Assembly (NCBI GenBank): GCA_020809425.1
Contig: JAGGDC010000010.1
Coordinates: 1 to 64,000 of the forward strand
Source: Candidatus Synoicihabitans palmerolidicus
GTDB lineage: Bacteria; Verrucomicrobiota; Verrucomicrobiia; Opitutales; Opitutaceae
Direction: 5' to 3'
Length of the DNA: 64,000 bases
The translations under genes and the position numbers were made by a program. This document shows, piece by piece, positions 58,101-63,915 of the stretch (positions within the stretch are counted from its first letter, which is position 1; every line of letters begins with the position of its first letter). A model generated the notes under the pieces. It did not search any database. It saw only the letters and a list, made by a program, of their open reading frames with translations, and was not told the origin of the DNA.

Positions 58101-60658
58101 CCGAAGAACAAGGGGTCGAATAAATCGATCTGCTCCAGTAATCCGGCGTGACGACTGTAACTGCGGTCTGTCCTTTTCCGATCCGCGCTAAAGTACTCCT
58201 CTTTAGGCCACCTCTCCTCCGGCACCTCACTCACCGCATCAACCCCGGTCACCAAATTATTCCAAAAAACCGCAGCGTCATTCGCTTCTGGTAGCCGCAT
58301 GGAATACCCCACCACGGCCACCGTTCCTGGCGGATAATTTCCAGCCGACGAAACTGGGCCCGAGTCTGAACTTGCTGCCGCTGATTTCGATTCTGAAGGA
58401 GACGGATCAACTGACGCAAACCGCCCGGAAAGCACTTCGCGCCGCGACGGCGTTACGACCACGGGTTGGTGCGCCTCCATGATTCTCTCCAACAACAACT
58501 CCACCGTCGGGTAGTTGAACAAGTCGAGTGAACGTAGCTCTATCTGCAAAGCTCGGTTGAGTACCTCAACGACCTCTACGGCGACAATCGAATCAACTCC
58601 CAGACGATCAAAAGAGGTCTCCGCACTCAGGTCACTCGTCTCGAGTCGGAACACGCGTGACAGTTCGGCGTACACGATGGTCCTGACCGCCGCGGCATCA
58701 CTTTTCGCTGCAGCCTTGACCGATGTGGTCTCGAGGCGGGGAGGTTCCGGGATAGGCTCCACCGCGGTTTCGCGTGGCGCGGATTTCACCCAGATTCCAT
58801 CACTTTCAGCCAACAGGAGCGTCTGAAAAAAGTCGGTTGCCTCGCCACGATCCTCCTCCGCTCGTCCCGCCCCGAGAAAGCCCTCCTCCCCGAGCACTCG
58901 CAACCAACCAGCGGGATCCAAGAGTGGTGCATTCGGCAATCGCCGGGCGGCATCCTCCGCTTGCCACCAGCCTTCAAGCAGACCGTAGGTCAACGAATTG
59001 AACACGGTCACGGTGCTCACTTCAATCAACACCAGAAACCCGCTCGGTCGCAGCAGGGCCTTGATCAATTGCAAACCACGATGCAGGTCAGGCGCCACGT
59101 GCAAGGCATTGGCCGCCAATATAATATCCATTGATCCCAATTCCACTGTTTGCTCGACTGGGTCACGGTCCAGGTCCACCACCGCGAAACGCATGAAGCG
59201 GTAATCTTCAGCCAACTCCCGATCAAAATGTCGCCGAAAGCCAGCCGAGACATCCGAGAATATGTACTCCACCCGAGCCGCGTGCGGCCGAAGAGCCTCC
59301 GCCACAAAACGCGTGGTACTGCCTGTCCCGGCACCGATCTCCAATACTCTTATGAGTGTGCCCGGAGGCACCTCTTGCAGGCGTCGTGCGACCATCCGCT
59401 CGACCGCTGCCGCCATCAAACGATTGAAATAATCCGAAATAATCGTGCCGGTATAAATCTTCTCCACCAGTTTCAAGGAGCCTCCCGGAAACATCACGTC
59501 GGTCCCTCGTCGACGTCCGCTCAACACCTCTCGTAAAGCTGCCGTGCAAACGTCGAGCAACTCGAGATAGCCCGTCATCTCTGGATAGTCTTCCGTCAAA
59601 CTTGATCGCAACCTCGTCGCATCAATTTCGATGGCTTCTGCACGAGCCGCCATCGCACCTAAGGTCGTAGCCAACCGGGTCTGATTGGGGGCCACGGCCA
59701 GTTCTGTGAATCCCGCACTACCAGTCGATCTCAACACCGAAAGCCGATCCCGCAGCCAAGCCAATCCCAGCACGTCCACTTGCGCGAGACCCGCCAACTG
59801 CCTCCGCGCGGCCTCCACGTTCACCGTCAACTGGGGATCGTCCGCCACCGCCAGCTCCGCACGTAATTCCATGATACCTGCGGGTGTCGAAGCAGTTGGA
59901 GCGACCAGTGTCTTGGCTGCATCGATTCCGATCTCCTTTAACAGATCCGACCTGGCTTTCACTAATGCGACTTGTCGGCACGCTCCGGCCAGCACTCGCT
60001 CCACTGCCGCCATCCCTTCGACGGCATCGATCGACCCCATTCCCCGTTCCGCCATCTCGTGTCGATACCGTTCGTTGGCCACCACTCCGGTATCCCCCCA
60101 ATACCCCCAGTTAATAACCCGCACCGGTAAGCCATGACGGCTTTCCATGGCGAGTGCATAACTGTCGGTGAAGGCACTGCCTGCGGTGTAGTTGCCCTGA
60201 CCCGCGCTATTGTAAAACGCCACTATCGACGAAAACACGAGCAACCAACCCGCCCTCGCTTCGCGAGCTGACTCCGCCAGACACACCATGCCCTCGGTCT
60301 TGGAGTCAAGCACTGCCAGAAAATCCTCCTCACTCATTCGATCCAGTGAACGATCACGCAGCACAATCGCCGAGTGCACCACCCCATTGATTTGTCCCCA
60401 ACGTTCACGAATGGACCGGAAACTCTCCGCGACTGCGTCACCGCAGGTAATGTCCGTTTGCCAATAATCTACCTCGCCACCTTGTTGCACGATCTCAGAC
60501 ATCGATACACCAATCGACTCGTTGTGCGCTCGCCGCCCCAACCAGGCCACTCGTGCTTCGTAGTGACTTGCCAAATACGCAGTCAACGTGCGGCCCAATC
60601 CGCCCGCACCACCTGCGATCACATACACCCCCCCGGACTTGAAACTAAGTTCGCTCAT
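38726..60658 (-). CDS. Trans-AT PKS, middle protein: KR-cMT-ACP plus five modules
   Basis: Intact protein of 7310 aa. Approximate residues: KR catalytic half 1-250; C-methyltransferase 290-640 (VLEIGAGTGSTT about 436); ACP (Ser about 690); KS (Cys 948)-KR-ACP (1859); KS (2122)-ECH 2560-2820-ACP (2893); KS (3200)-DH-KR-ACP (4275); KS (4530)-DH-KR-ACP (5756); KS (6015)-LLM 6460-6806-KR to the end. The start is inside a KR: the structural half of that domain is the C-terminus of the upstream protein. The ATG overlaps the upstream stop (GTATGAG), and GGAGGA stands 6 bases before it, a good ribosome-binding site. The protein ends after a KR, and its ACP is in the next gene. Product logic: C20 methyl, C19-O, C17 beta-methyl, C14=C15, saturated C12-C13, C11-OH and C10-OH. 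Confidence 0.97.
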   Translation of the reverse strand: MSELSFKSGGVYVIAGGAGGLGRTLTAYLASHYEARVAWLGRRAHNESIGVSMSEIVQQGGEVDYWQTDITCGDAVAESFRSIRERWGQINGVVHSAIVLRDRSLDRMSEEDFLAVLDSKTEGMVCLAESAREARAGWLLVFSSIVAFYNSAGQGNYTAGSAFTDSYALAMESRHGLPVRVINWGYWGDTGVVANERYRHEMAERGMGSIDAVEGMAAVERVLAGACRQVALVKARSDLLKEIGIDAAKTLVAPTASTPAGIMELRAELAVADDPQLTVNVEAARRQLAGLAQVDVLGLAWLRDRLSVLRSTGSAGFTELAVAPNQTRLATTLGAMAARAEAIEIDATRLRSSLTEDYPEMTGYLELLDVCTAALREVLSGRRRGTDVMFPGGSLKLVEKIYTGTIISDYFNRLMAAAVERMVARRLQEVPPGTLIRVLEIGAGTGSTTRFVAEALRPHAARVEYIFSDVSAGFRRHFDRELAEDYRFMRFAVVDLDRDPVEQTVELGSMDIILAANALHVAPDLHRGLQLIKALLRPSGFLVLIEVSTVTVFNSLTYGLLEGWWQAEDAARRLPNAPLLDPAGWLRVLGEEGFLGAGRAEEDRGEATDFFQTLLLAESDGIWVKSAPRETAVEPIPEPPRLETTSVKAAAKSDAAAVRTIVYAELSRVFRLETSDLSAETSFDRLGVDSIVAVEVVEVLNRALQIELRSLDLFNYPTVELLLERIMEAHQPVVVTPSRREVLSGRFASVDPSPSESKSAAASSDSGPVSSAGNYPPGTVAVVGYSMRLPEANDAAVFWNNLVTGVDAVSEVPEERWPKEEYFSADRKRTDRSYSRHAGLLEQIDLFDPLFFGISPHEAEMMDPQQRLFLMESWRAFEDAGYSQEELAGLNCGVFAGCSYGDYEIVLRAAKRDSEAFAFTGTAPAMLPARIAYWLNLKGPTLAVDTACSSSAVAIHLACESLNNGASDVALAGGVSTLSTPRFHVLSSQTGMLSSTGKCHTFGAGADGFVPSEGVAVLVIKRLADAQRDGDRIHGIILGSALNQDGRTTGITAPNGPSQTALEVGLYQKLGLSPDSLGLVECHGTGTRLGDPIEVDALTEAFHRFTTRRQFCALGSVKSNIGHTLMTAGAAAVIKVLLALKHGLIPPTLHCEHANPEIDFAGSPFFLNQQARAWPAGAGPRRAAVSAFGFSGTNVHLVLEEAPPVTVSQPLEGVVPILLSAKSEEALALLRQFLLEWLSSEAGLAASIDAIATTLATGRSHYGVRWGITVSSKNELREALKTRAAEEPSSAVMEEQILPTRLGPWTVAQAQALTAAFLSQEHLSWSELFPRRPEGLVSLPGHPFILERCWVDSPEAKQVGSPSSLTDRVCFAPTWRSVSPPSAAVVKGPARWDLWGDFDDRMMAELQARQPGVLVSVCAESELPRLANPPAGVVLGFGAMVTSLETELARSIDKLHTLTREILNQSSTGRVRLMVIMPIDAGPAWTALGAYLGALTEEAPRVRTRLVRASGDDPRIVSELLSDDDYREVRLGPGTREVRCLASTEDGSGSETRFRENGVCLITGGAGGLGLIFSRHLARTQRSRLVWMGRSPCGEHIEARMRELEALGAEVHYVRGDVTRLADVERAMAETRDRFGSIHAVIHAAGVLRNRFLMQKETSELHEVIGPKVLGVRHLEFALAADQLDVVLLCSSVAAVLPEAGQADYAYANRYLDEWAERSALPAVSINWQMWCEGGMSAGSGSTDADAARQHAEQTERLTGLPPLITTEGLALLDWASSSQKTSGLWGWGNANVLALRAEKMGGLVPLPAPTVPEIANDADKHESTRIRETVRVLLASVLKLSPDRLHDTTPFTDYGVDSILVLKFNERLAELLPEVSKTLLFEFPNLQQLSEHLGKAYGEGWIQDSTRRSPVPRMEAPAPAVASDQSTPTAKPLDETLRAEPTEDIAIIGVAGRFPQADDLETFWDNLVHGRDGITAVPLSRWNAELLSGADSSDAAQGKAYCKWGGFLDGVDQFDASFFNIPPVEAELMDPQQRLLLEVAWQALESAGYAQSDLARWRLGGEHADVGVFAGVTHNTYQLEGVLRNEATPTRVDHSGEWSTANRVSYFFNFAGPSLPVDTACSAALTAVYLACESLRRGECRTALAGAVNLHLHPSKYINACGLGMLSPTGRCRTFGAGADGYVPGEGAGVLVLKPLRAAQRDGDPIHAVIKATAVNHGGRTNGFSVPNPAAQAAVVRAALERADIDPRSISCVEAHGTGTELGDPIEVDGLRRVFATEKMTGPWCSLGSVKSNIGHLEAAAGIAGMVKVLLQFRHGVIAPSLHAAPSNPHIDFAGGPFVVPTEATPWVRPVVDGLEQPRRAGVSSFGAGGSNAHVILEEYQGASALRPREGEEIIVLSARTPPALKVGAERLVAHLRSTGADLDFAALAHTLQAGREAMTERLALPARSVSEVIARLERWLKGDETAVGRGKVTPASAREPIALGADPQSVATGWVGGGVVDWRARRGGLLPGVVLLPGYPFERKRFWYGSFSESKIEKIETLKNPSPAPVVTVNHWSETAPPFGERPEVTWACDESGIALVRMQDQDHRNMFTGAVLEGLMHVFSEIDHDETVQAVVVTGIGNVFSMGGTRDELLSLSDQVRSFASLEFIFKGFLQCRVPVISAMQGHAQGGGLVFGLYADVVVMAEEALYSAVFTKYGFTPGLGATYILADKLGDATATEMMMTASTYRGSDLSQRGAGVTFRPAAEVLSTAMALAHDMAQKPVHTMRTLKQGLAARKLARLPTIIADEVRMHGETFGKAEVKERIRQFIREAGEPTTDKLGPRSLSESKSIPIKLSTLTGSETGTQASPSSPSADEARRWMREDLCAKLHLDPVGFDGQTAFRDLGLDSILSVEFIHGLNRAFRLRLDASIVYDFVNCDDLAEHVIGLINASTPRLQPSKPSQIELSESPEVGVVVSEPPQAPNSDAVTRGRVSLSVPAAVSGHAMITRVPVKLAKLSTAPGPTIKSAGSAEAGETAPTVTRDDPIAIIGMACRLPGARNLAKFWINLAEGVDSVSEVPAERWDVNAFYDPNPQAEGKSYCRTGGFIADIDCFDPLFFNLSHAEAEIMDPQQRLFMEEAWRAIEHAGYTSEELANTNCGVFVGAGTGDYGGTLRRLNPGQAQTAFAGMGLTPSILAARLSYFLNLKGPSVAIDTACSSSLVALHQACRAIQAGDCEMALVGGVSLIIEPDQLITTSKLEMLSPGGRCRPFDQAADGIALSEGVAVVMVKSLAAARAGGDRIYGVVRGSGINQDGKTNGITAPSAKSQAELERTVYLRAGIDPAKIDLVEAHGTGTLLGDPVEVRGLTEAFRSFTSRCGYCALGSVKSNIGHTSFAAGIAGVIKVLLAMENERMPQSLHFSMPNEHIDFTSSPFFVNTSLRAWERRPDRERLAAVSSFGYSGTNAHVVLGDEWPSAPRPTRRSPLPNHVFARDRCWVRPAAGGPLPSVLMGTESMRWVQRNESTVAGPVFVTDIIAADSLIEDHCVNGEHWLAGSLILERALRAAWAALADESVSLINWTWRQPLPVTGALALRVKLQAEKDGTWSVTVGDGSASGQVELRESDLGSPDRIDPEACEARCSERVTGEDFYAGLETGGLVYGPLYRRVRNVAWGDGVGWATLERPTGVPLDASIALMIEGGLQATGVLLQPATNGPTIPVGVGRLRVASSTEWTADLGPVYAAVSRRETTKRRTTFDVTLVDGTGQFLARIEAFSVQTIGTEESESPKLTYLRSRWQASSLSESPSAPTLRKNLLVLDNSGTWTVPLAEQVSGLHVICITAGDTFELRADGATVRPGEVGDLTQVLATFPPAAVMHRWAHDPAADAEGIRLGFETILLASQCLLRCGMDRPLPALVVLPRDAPPAWVALPALTKTIRLEQPSLRWKIVSGEVTVERAVAEIKTDGGEEEIEYREGARRGRVFEAFVPPAEYLRPIRAGMTWVVTGGAGAVGLVLAKYLRDTHAAKVVLWGRRKLDEIRLSGQSTLLDGAEVYYVSCDVTRSEDVHRALKETRAKAGEVHGVVHAAGLLNDGFVVKKDLISARRVLAPKIEGVKVLDEVLADEPLELMVLCSSVASVNGNVGQCDYAFANGFLDAFAQQREQRRRRGECRGRTLSIQWPLWQGDGMGLDTDVLALKDPHHRAINTATGIKIFETCLCASEPVLAVFPTAANERPLVDSVSLPLPPVESPASQVEDRLDETQVLDFLKSRFAELTRIPIDRIKGHEALERYGIDSLLVMSFTRRLEEDFGPLSKSLLFEHQTLDALASHFATRHAEKLKELCGMAAPALKPEATKSSHPAAAVGGPNTGELNSMAENMANDAIAIIGVSGRYPQAENLDEFWRNLENGRDCITEVPAARWNLETYFDERRGQVGKTYNRWGGFLAGVDQFDAGFFRIPPREAEVMDPQERLFLETAWHAVEEAGYARAELRDRAIGVFVGVMFSQYQLLGLERSEVGRLLPVNSSYASIANRVSYWFDWHGPSLAVDTMCSSSLSALHLACDSLHKGEAELALAGGVNLSLHPLKDVGLAQGGFAASDGRCKSFGARGDGYVPGEGVGAVLLKPLAQALADGDHLHGIIRSTAVNHGGKTNGYTVPNPKAQTAAVSSALVKAGIASQSISYVEAHGTGTALGDPIEIAALTEVFGMDRETPCAIGSVKSNVGHLEAAAGMAGLSKLLLQLRHRQLVPSLHSDELNPNIEFTDTPFVVQREMAKWSTVAGAPRRAGLSSFGAGGSNAHVIVEEFLESRAVATGGADAEGRYLLVFSAVNRERLRGVVRAYRHWLKITPDPARPELSAVAFTLQNGREAFDERLAFSARDWVEMEQHLIAFESDAATGDFTTGSARAVRLGGMTLVEGETGRHFVETLVEARDWAALGRWWAEGAEVPWLTLWPEGARRRVSLPGYVFAPERHWLPNVPRVGTQSIPSQRLHPLVTSNISTLNGVCFSSRFSSHEVLFSDHVVGGRRLLPGAATLELTRFVASMAAESGAVEIRDWVWLRPVAMKAEDTLELITAVEEKTEGRWTVTVCQKDGETVGSGVARATKLDAEEKLDLVSIRTRCGEVRSRAAFYDEFAQGGIAYGDGYRVVEELVYSSTEVLAKLVLPDRWMEEGYLWHPALLDGALQSLAPLALGTGKVGLPFAVQRISGSLGWPSQGWVHGRIAGAEGTVRCYDLTVSADDGTVLLQIEQLATRAPTDTAKLKGEVFALRPEWLEVPETGSAQLAVGRVLVLDEETALSEAWRATGVDVWRVVPGDAFGLHDEVLTVRPESAEDWAKVVTMVRPNVWVHGWTLGKQAETERNFLKGIGSVHGLVQALVRAKDRPLGDVLGLFVHPMGVVEYRAVAAYAKTLRQEQPALRLSTLALAGEGGWNLDMVKAELAADDLEVRLVSGRRAIRRYVETSLVEPPVGVFKKNGVYLITGGAGGLGLIVAEHLVHTRRARVVLVGRSVLDGERRSRVTGLGAAAIYLQADVSVGPDAESVVKAAKDKFGRLDGVLHAAGGLRDGLIWHKTLADFQAVLAPKLEGAKALHATTKDEPLEVFALFSSTAGLWGNAGQADYAYANACLDAWAHDREVARTLGECEGRTVSINWPLWSDGGMGGVTGEAKSSEAGLDVLDRAMGLELLERVLAGTAPQVCPLRGKRDAVLKRFEVETANLGETVPTGIVVPPLETEVAERIVAPPKAAVIQHLLGLFCELTKLPREQVYADEPIESYGLDSISVTSFAQMLERDLGELSKTLLFEYPTLEKVADFLIEAHAVALAKALSPSSAESHLEVPEPMGTISKGARVEPAVIATTATKNAPSVAEASIAIIGMAGRYPQADNLAEFWENLAAGKDCIESVPEERWDWRDYYDPTPMKPGATTNKWGGFVRGVDEFDPLFFNLSPREAQFMDPQERLFLETVWSTLDDAGCPRSKLQDRKVGVFVGVMYGQYQLFGVEERLKGNPVSLSSSFATIANRVSFFFNWRGPSMAVDTMCSSSLTAIHLACESLRRGESEFAIAGGVNLTIHPEKDLILSQSGFSAKDGRCRAFGEGGEGYVPGEGVGAVLLKPLSKAIADGDRIQGVIRASAMNHGGRTNGYTVPNSRSQAEVVGEALVRSQIDPASITYIEAHGTGTSLGDPIELTGLQQAFEAALADQAGGSRPDPGYCAVGSVKSNIGHAESAAGIAGVTKVLLQFHHGKLVPSLHAETLNPNIQFTDSFFRVQRELSPWPQSQKDSIPEPRRAGVSSFGAGGANAHLILEEYVAPARPVLKPTPIWIVLSAKNETRLREAATNLARFLAIRIDPASNGSAVLRDAQPGYLQDVAWTLQTGREAMEERFAARVSDLDDAIVKLRTWIAGGTFPGLHRGRVKRRANGAAGDALAAATPVDSEDPGALWVTGGEVDWSVLPLPGNPALLALPTYPFARLRCWVPEPESAVASGSSKVGLSIMFFSDSAQVSAQSRYRLVLEAAKYADRHGFDAVWTPERHFHAFGGIYSSPATLMAALAATTKRIRLRAGSVVLPLEDPLRVAEAWSVVDNLSDGRVDLGFASGWNPNDFALAPSVYPKLRDTWLARIPEVQRLWRGETVARRNGKGETVQLRIYPEPRQKELPVWLTVSRRIESFEEAGRGGYNVLTMLQGSTLEELAKKIARYRAARAEAGLDPVGGCVTLMLHTFVDPDEDRAQEIVRKPFLEYIRSSLDAHMHAVERGQRASEADLDKMAEFSYERYRRHASLIGSPENCMGMVRDCHAAGVDEIAALLDFGASSDEVLNALPHLATLRARMVEEFPAENAVPKQELRKSPKSAEVAGPIKGRFLKREWREAPVPQSASAAVTEIVIIGEPAGALEQALVAQHGGDSVQVVSLDAMERACGADGGAFAGADRIYFLAPVSAPGTEDQVNNTAAAQEIGPLALARLVQSLAAQKWWRTGRQLRVLTRGVFAVETGDNVNPQMAGLTGMVASLAKEYPRADLAVIDLSEGWDDTDAVAVAVAREPAQKSGEQIALRSGTRRRLHLATMTSLAESPTRFRSGGVYLIVGGAGWVGQHLSRHLASNYRAKIIWTGRRPIDATIERAMGEIEALGGEAHYMMAAGEDAAAMREVTTAVRARYGALHGAFHAAMVFHDERLSDTTEAELRRILDAKTRGSVALWAAVRDQALDFVLYLGSAQSLFPEACRAGYAAACSFQDAWVVKADALTDFPVQLINWGFWEHGLDPSLLEGLKAGGLGAITAAEGMAAIETVLAAGWTQVAFLKMDDAALTRIGVQDGPPVELATKPEPRSLDDILVEHLFN
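43255..47590 (-). other. PKS module 5: KS-DH-KR-ACP (needs trans ER)
   Basis: KS 46300-47590 (TMCSSS), DH 44950-45750 (HVVGGRRLLPG; HPALLDGALQ, fully canonical), KR 43560-44950 (GGAGGLG, LRD, ADYAYAN), ACP 43260-43490 (GLDSISV). Predicted to add C12-C11 and to give saturated C12-C13, again with the PfaD enzyme in trans. Confidence 0.84.
47690..51590 (-). other. PKS module 4: KS-DH(degenerate)-KR-ACP
   Basis: KS 50280-51585 (TACSSS), DH-like 49370-50140, KR 47990-49360 (GGAGAVG, LND, CDYAFAN), ACP 47700-47930 (GIDSLLV). The DH reads HCVNGEHWLAG (Pro of the LPG replaced by Ala) and MIEGGLQ in place of the D-G-A-L-Q helix, so the catalytic Asp is Glu. Predicted to add C14-C13 with C14=C15 in the final diene, yet the dehydratase looks impaired. 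Confidence 0.8.
51850..54840 (-). other. PKS module 3: KS-ECH-ACP (beta-branch module)
   Basis: KS 53520-54840 (TACSAA rather than TACSSS), ECH domain 52200-52970 (SAMQGHAQGGGLVFG, YGFTPGLGAT), ACP 51850-52080 (GLDSILSVEF). There is no reductive domain, so a beta-keto group remains for the HMGS cassette. The in-line ECH resembles the trans ECH2 at 4833-5618 and should decarboxylate the branch. Predicted to add C16-C15 and install the C17 methyl and C16=C17. Confidence 0.86.
54960..58330 (-). other. PKS module 2: KS-KR-ACP
   Basis: KS 57060-58330 (TACSSS), KR 55240-56560 (GGAGGLG, ADYAYAN), ACP 54960-55200 (GVDSILV). The KR reads VLRN where most others here read LRD or LDD, so the stereo-diagnostic Asp is Asn. 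Predicted to add C18-C17 and leave the C19 hydroxyl, which becomes the lactone oxygen. Confidence 0.86.
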
Positions 60659-63600
60659 ACTGGTTCCTCCATGGCACGCAAAGTGCCTTCATACCGTCTT
60701 CCATTTCGCCAGGCGACTCGGGGGCTTGTCCGCTGAGCCGGTTCTTCCGCTACCGCTCGAGCCATGGCCGTGCCGTCCTCTCTGCCTACTCCCACGTCCA
60801 CGCACACCACAGTGATTTCCGGATACTCCCGTCCGATGGATCCAACCAATCCGGGAATCGCTGAAAAATACGGAGCAGACTCCACTTCGTTCGAAATCGT
60901 CCAGACACCTCGCAATATTACCCGCAGTTCAAGTGGCTCGCGCCACCAATCGCGGCTCTGCAAAAACTGCACCAAGCGAAACAAAGCCAATACGCCGACG
61001 ATCTTCGCCTCGCGCACACAATCAATCTCCTCTGCATAATCGTCAGGAGAGATTTGGCCGGGAGAAAAATAGATTGTTCGTGGCCGGGTCAGTCCGTCAG
61101 GTAACATCGTCCAACCCGACGCATCAGCGACATTCACCTCCCAGCTGCGTCCGTCGGTTTGGCGTGATTCGCGGCCGAGACGAATACGAGTCAAAGCTGG
61201 ATGCCGTTCCATGAGCGCCGTCTCCACCGCCGTTTCACTCCGCTCGACCAACCAAACCGCATCCTGGGAAGCAGGTTTGTCCGAAGTCTCCAGCATCCGC
61301 TCCTCCCACCCCGGGACGTAGCTTGGCAACGGGATGATCGGGGAAATCGTTCTCTGCGGCGCCCGAGTCACATAACCCGTCAGTTTGGCCACCACCAAAC
61401 CCGCGTCATCCGCCAATTCCAGCGAGACGCCCGTCTCAGGTGAGCCTGACGCGAATACCCATAAGCCAGCCGGCCAAACCGAGGTACAAATCATCTTCTG
61501 AAAACCGAATGGATACCGAAATTCACCCGCCGCGCGGGGATCAGCGTAAGACAACCCCGCGGCCACTTGCAGGGCACCGTCAAACAATGCCGGGTGAATT
61601 CCGGCATGTCCCGCCTCGCCCGCAAACTCGGGATCGAGTTCCACCCGCCCCAATGCTTCCCCGGACCCAACCGCGAATTCACGGAGAACCTTGAAGTAAG
61701 GTCCATAAACCACACCGGCAGCGGCAACACGCTCATAAAATTCAGCAACCTCGATTTTGCTCGTACACCTCGCACGAATCGCCGCCACATCAAGATCAGC
61801 CAAGGGCATCGGGGCCTCATTCCAACGTACCTCGCCCTGCACGGCTCGTTCCCCGGTGTCGGATCGATCCACCCCGAAGCGGCCGCCGTTGGCTGTTTTC
61901 TCCGTACACACCACCACTGACAAGTCCTGTCCCTTGGCCGCGCGCAGAGGACGCAGCCAAACCACGTCATGAAAAGTAACTGGAAGGCCAGGCTTCGATT
62001 GCTCAGCCCCAAGCCATGCCAAGGCCACACTTGCGGCTCCGGGTAGAACAGCGGTCTCCCCCACCGCATGCTGCGCCAATACCGGTTCAGAAGCAGAGAA
62101 CGTCCGCCGAAACTCACTGCGTCCCGCAGCATCACCCGCATCACCCGCTCGCTCAATCCAACACCGCCGCAGCTCGAAAGGATAACCGGGCATCACAATA
62201 CGTCGCCCGGCCCGAGCCGCGTGCCACTCCGCCCAATCCAAGGTCGCCCCCTGCAAATAAAGCTCAGCCCACTCCCGAGCGGTTTCGACCTCTCGTGGAC
62301 GCTTCAACAGCTCACGCTCAGCATGGCGCATCGCGGCCGCAGTGGAGTTGGCCCTTCGCTCATCGAAAGCGTCGTCTAACAAATCAGCCCGGACTTGGCG
62401 AAGAAGTCCCGCCAGACTGTCGGCTATAATAACGTGGCGCTGATCAAAATGACTGCGTCCCAAATTGAGCGTAAAGCTCACGTCGGCAGGACTCGCCACC
62501 CGTCCAAGCGGGGACTCCAACCATTCCCCGAGGTCTGCCAACCTGCGCCGTAGCGCCGTCGGAGTGAGTCCCGAGACGGTGAACACGTGCCAAGGAATAT
62601 AGTCACCTCGAGTATCCGCGGCCCGCAAAGGAGCTTCCTCAATCACCAGATGAGCATTGGCCCCGCTGAATCCAAATGCACTTACCGCCGCACGCCGCGG
62701 TCGATCCTGCCTCGGTCGCCAAGCTCTCAGCTCCTGGGTCAATAAAAATGGGCTCCGGTCCAGGCCAAGATGAGGATTAACTTCCGCACAATGCAGGGTG
62801 GCAGGAATTTCGTCGTGCCGTAGCGCCAATAAAACTTTCAATACCCCCGCCACCCCCGAGGCCGCCAACGCGTGACCAATATTGGTTTTCACGGATCCCA
62901 AGGCGCAAAACGCTTCACGCGACGTGAACCGTCGGAAGGTATCCGTCAACGCCGCCACTTCCATCGGATCACCCAATCGAGTTCCCGTCCCGTGGCATTC
63001 GACGTAATCCAAGGTCTCCGGATCGATGCTGAAATCCCGGTACACTTGAGACTCGAGCTCCGTCTGCGCCGGAGAACTCGGAGCGGTTATACCATTGGTT
63101 CGACCATTTTGATTGATTCCGGAACCCATGATCACGCCATGAATGTGATCGCCGTCGCTCACCGCATCGCTCAGGCGTTTTAACACGACGATGCCAACTC
63201 CTTCTGCCGGGACAATTCCATCGGCGTCAGCCCCGAAGGTCCGGCAACGTCCCGTCGCCGAAAGCATGCCGGTCTTGCTGGCCCAAATATAGAATCGCTC
63301 TGAACTGAGAACGGTCACGCCACCTGTCAGGGCCATTGAACACGAGCCCGCCCGCAAGCTCTCACACGCCAGATGAATCGCCACAAGAGAAGACGAACAA
63401 GCGGTGTCCACCGCGACCCCCGCACCTTTCAAATTCAACAGATAAGCGATTCGACCGGCCAGTACTGCTGTCGCGGTGCCTGTAAATGCCCCGGCATCCC
63501 CCCAGTCGTCGCATCGCGTAAGATGCGCCTCGTAATCCCCACCACAAACCCCGACATACACCGCACATCGTTGATCATCCAATGATCGATCACCATAACC

Positions 63601-63915
63601 CGCGTTTTCCAATGCATGGTACGCGGTCATGAGAAACAAGCGCTGCTGAGGATCCATTAAATCGGCCTCGCGGGGCGAACAATTGAAGAACATGGGATCG
63701 AATCCCGTGGGGTCTTCCAAGAGCCCCCCCCAACGACTATAACTACGCAACGGCTCCCTTCGATCCTCGCTAAAGAATCCCTCCATGGGCCAGCGGGATG
63801 GTGGAATCTCGGTGACGCAATCCCGCCCGGCAACCAGATTTCCCCAAAATTCCTCAAGGTTGTTTGCCCCCGCATACTGCCCCGCCATGCCGACGATCGC
63901 AATCGGTTCCGGTCC
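58470..63915 (-). other. PKS module 1 in window: KS-DH-(KR split)-cMT-ACP
   Basis: In the upstream gene: KS 62630-63910 (TACSSS), DH 61360-62110 (HAVGETAVLPG; HPALFDGALQ), KR structural half 60655-61340. In the next gene: KR catalytic half 59900-60658 (GGAGGLG, NYTAGS), cMT 58780-59880, ACP 58470-58690 (GVDSIVA). Predicted to add C20-C19, reduce and dehydrate at C21, and methylate C20. Confidence 0.85.
60655..60672 (-). promoter_or_regulatory. Ribosome-binding site and stop-start overlap inside a KR domain
   Basis: Reading leftward: GGAGGA, six bases, then ATG, whose last two bases plus the next A are the TGA of the upstream gene. The Shine-Dalgarno sequence is formed by the Met-Glu-Glu codons at the end of the upstream protein. 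It decides the start of the 7310-aa PKS protein and suggests re-initiation by the same ribosomes. Confidence 0.75.

Noticed and set aside
60655..60658. Reading the split KR simply as a sequencing frameshift
   Set aside because: Not excluded, but the GGAGGA six bases before the overlapping ATG makes a real gene boundary more likely. It is kept as a finding with a read check.
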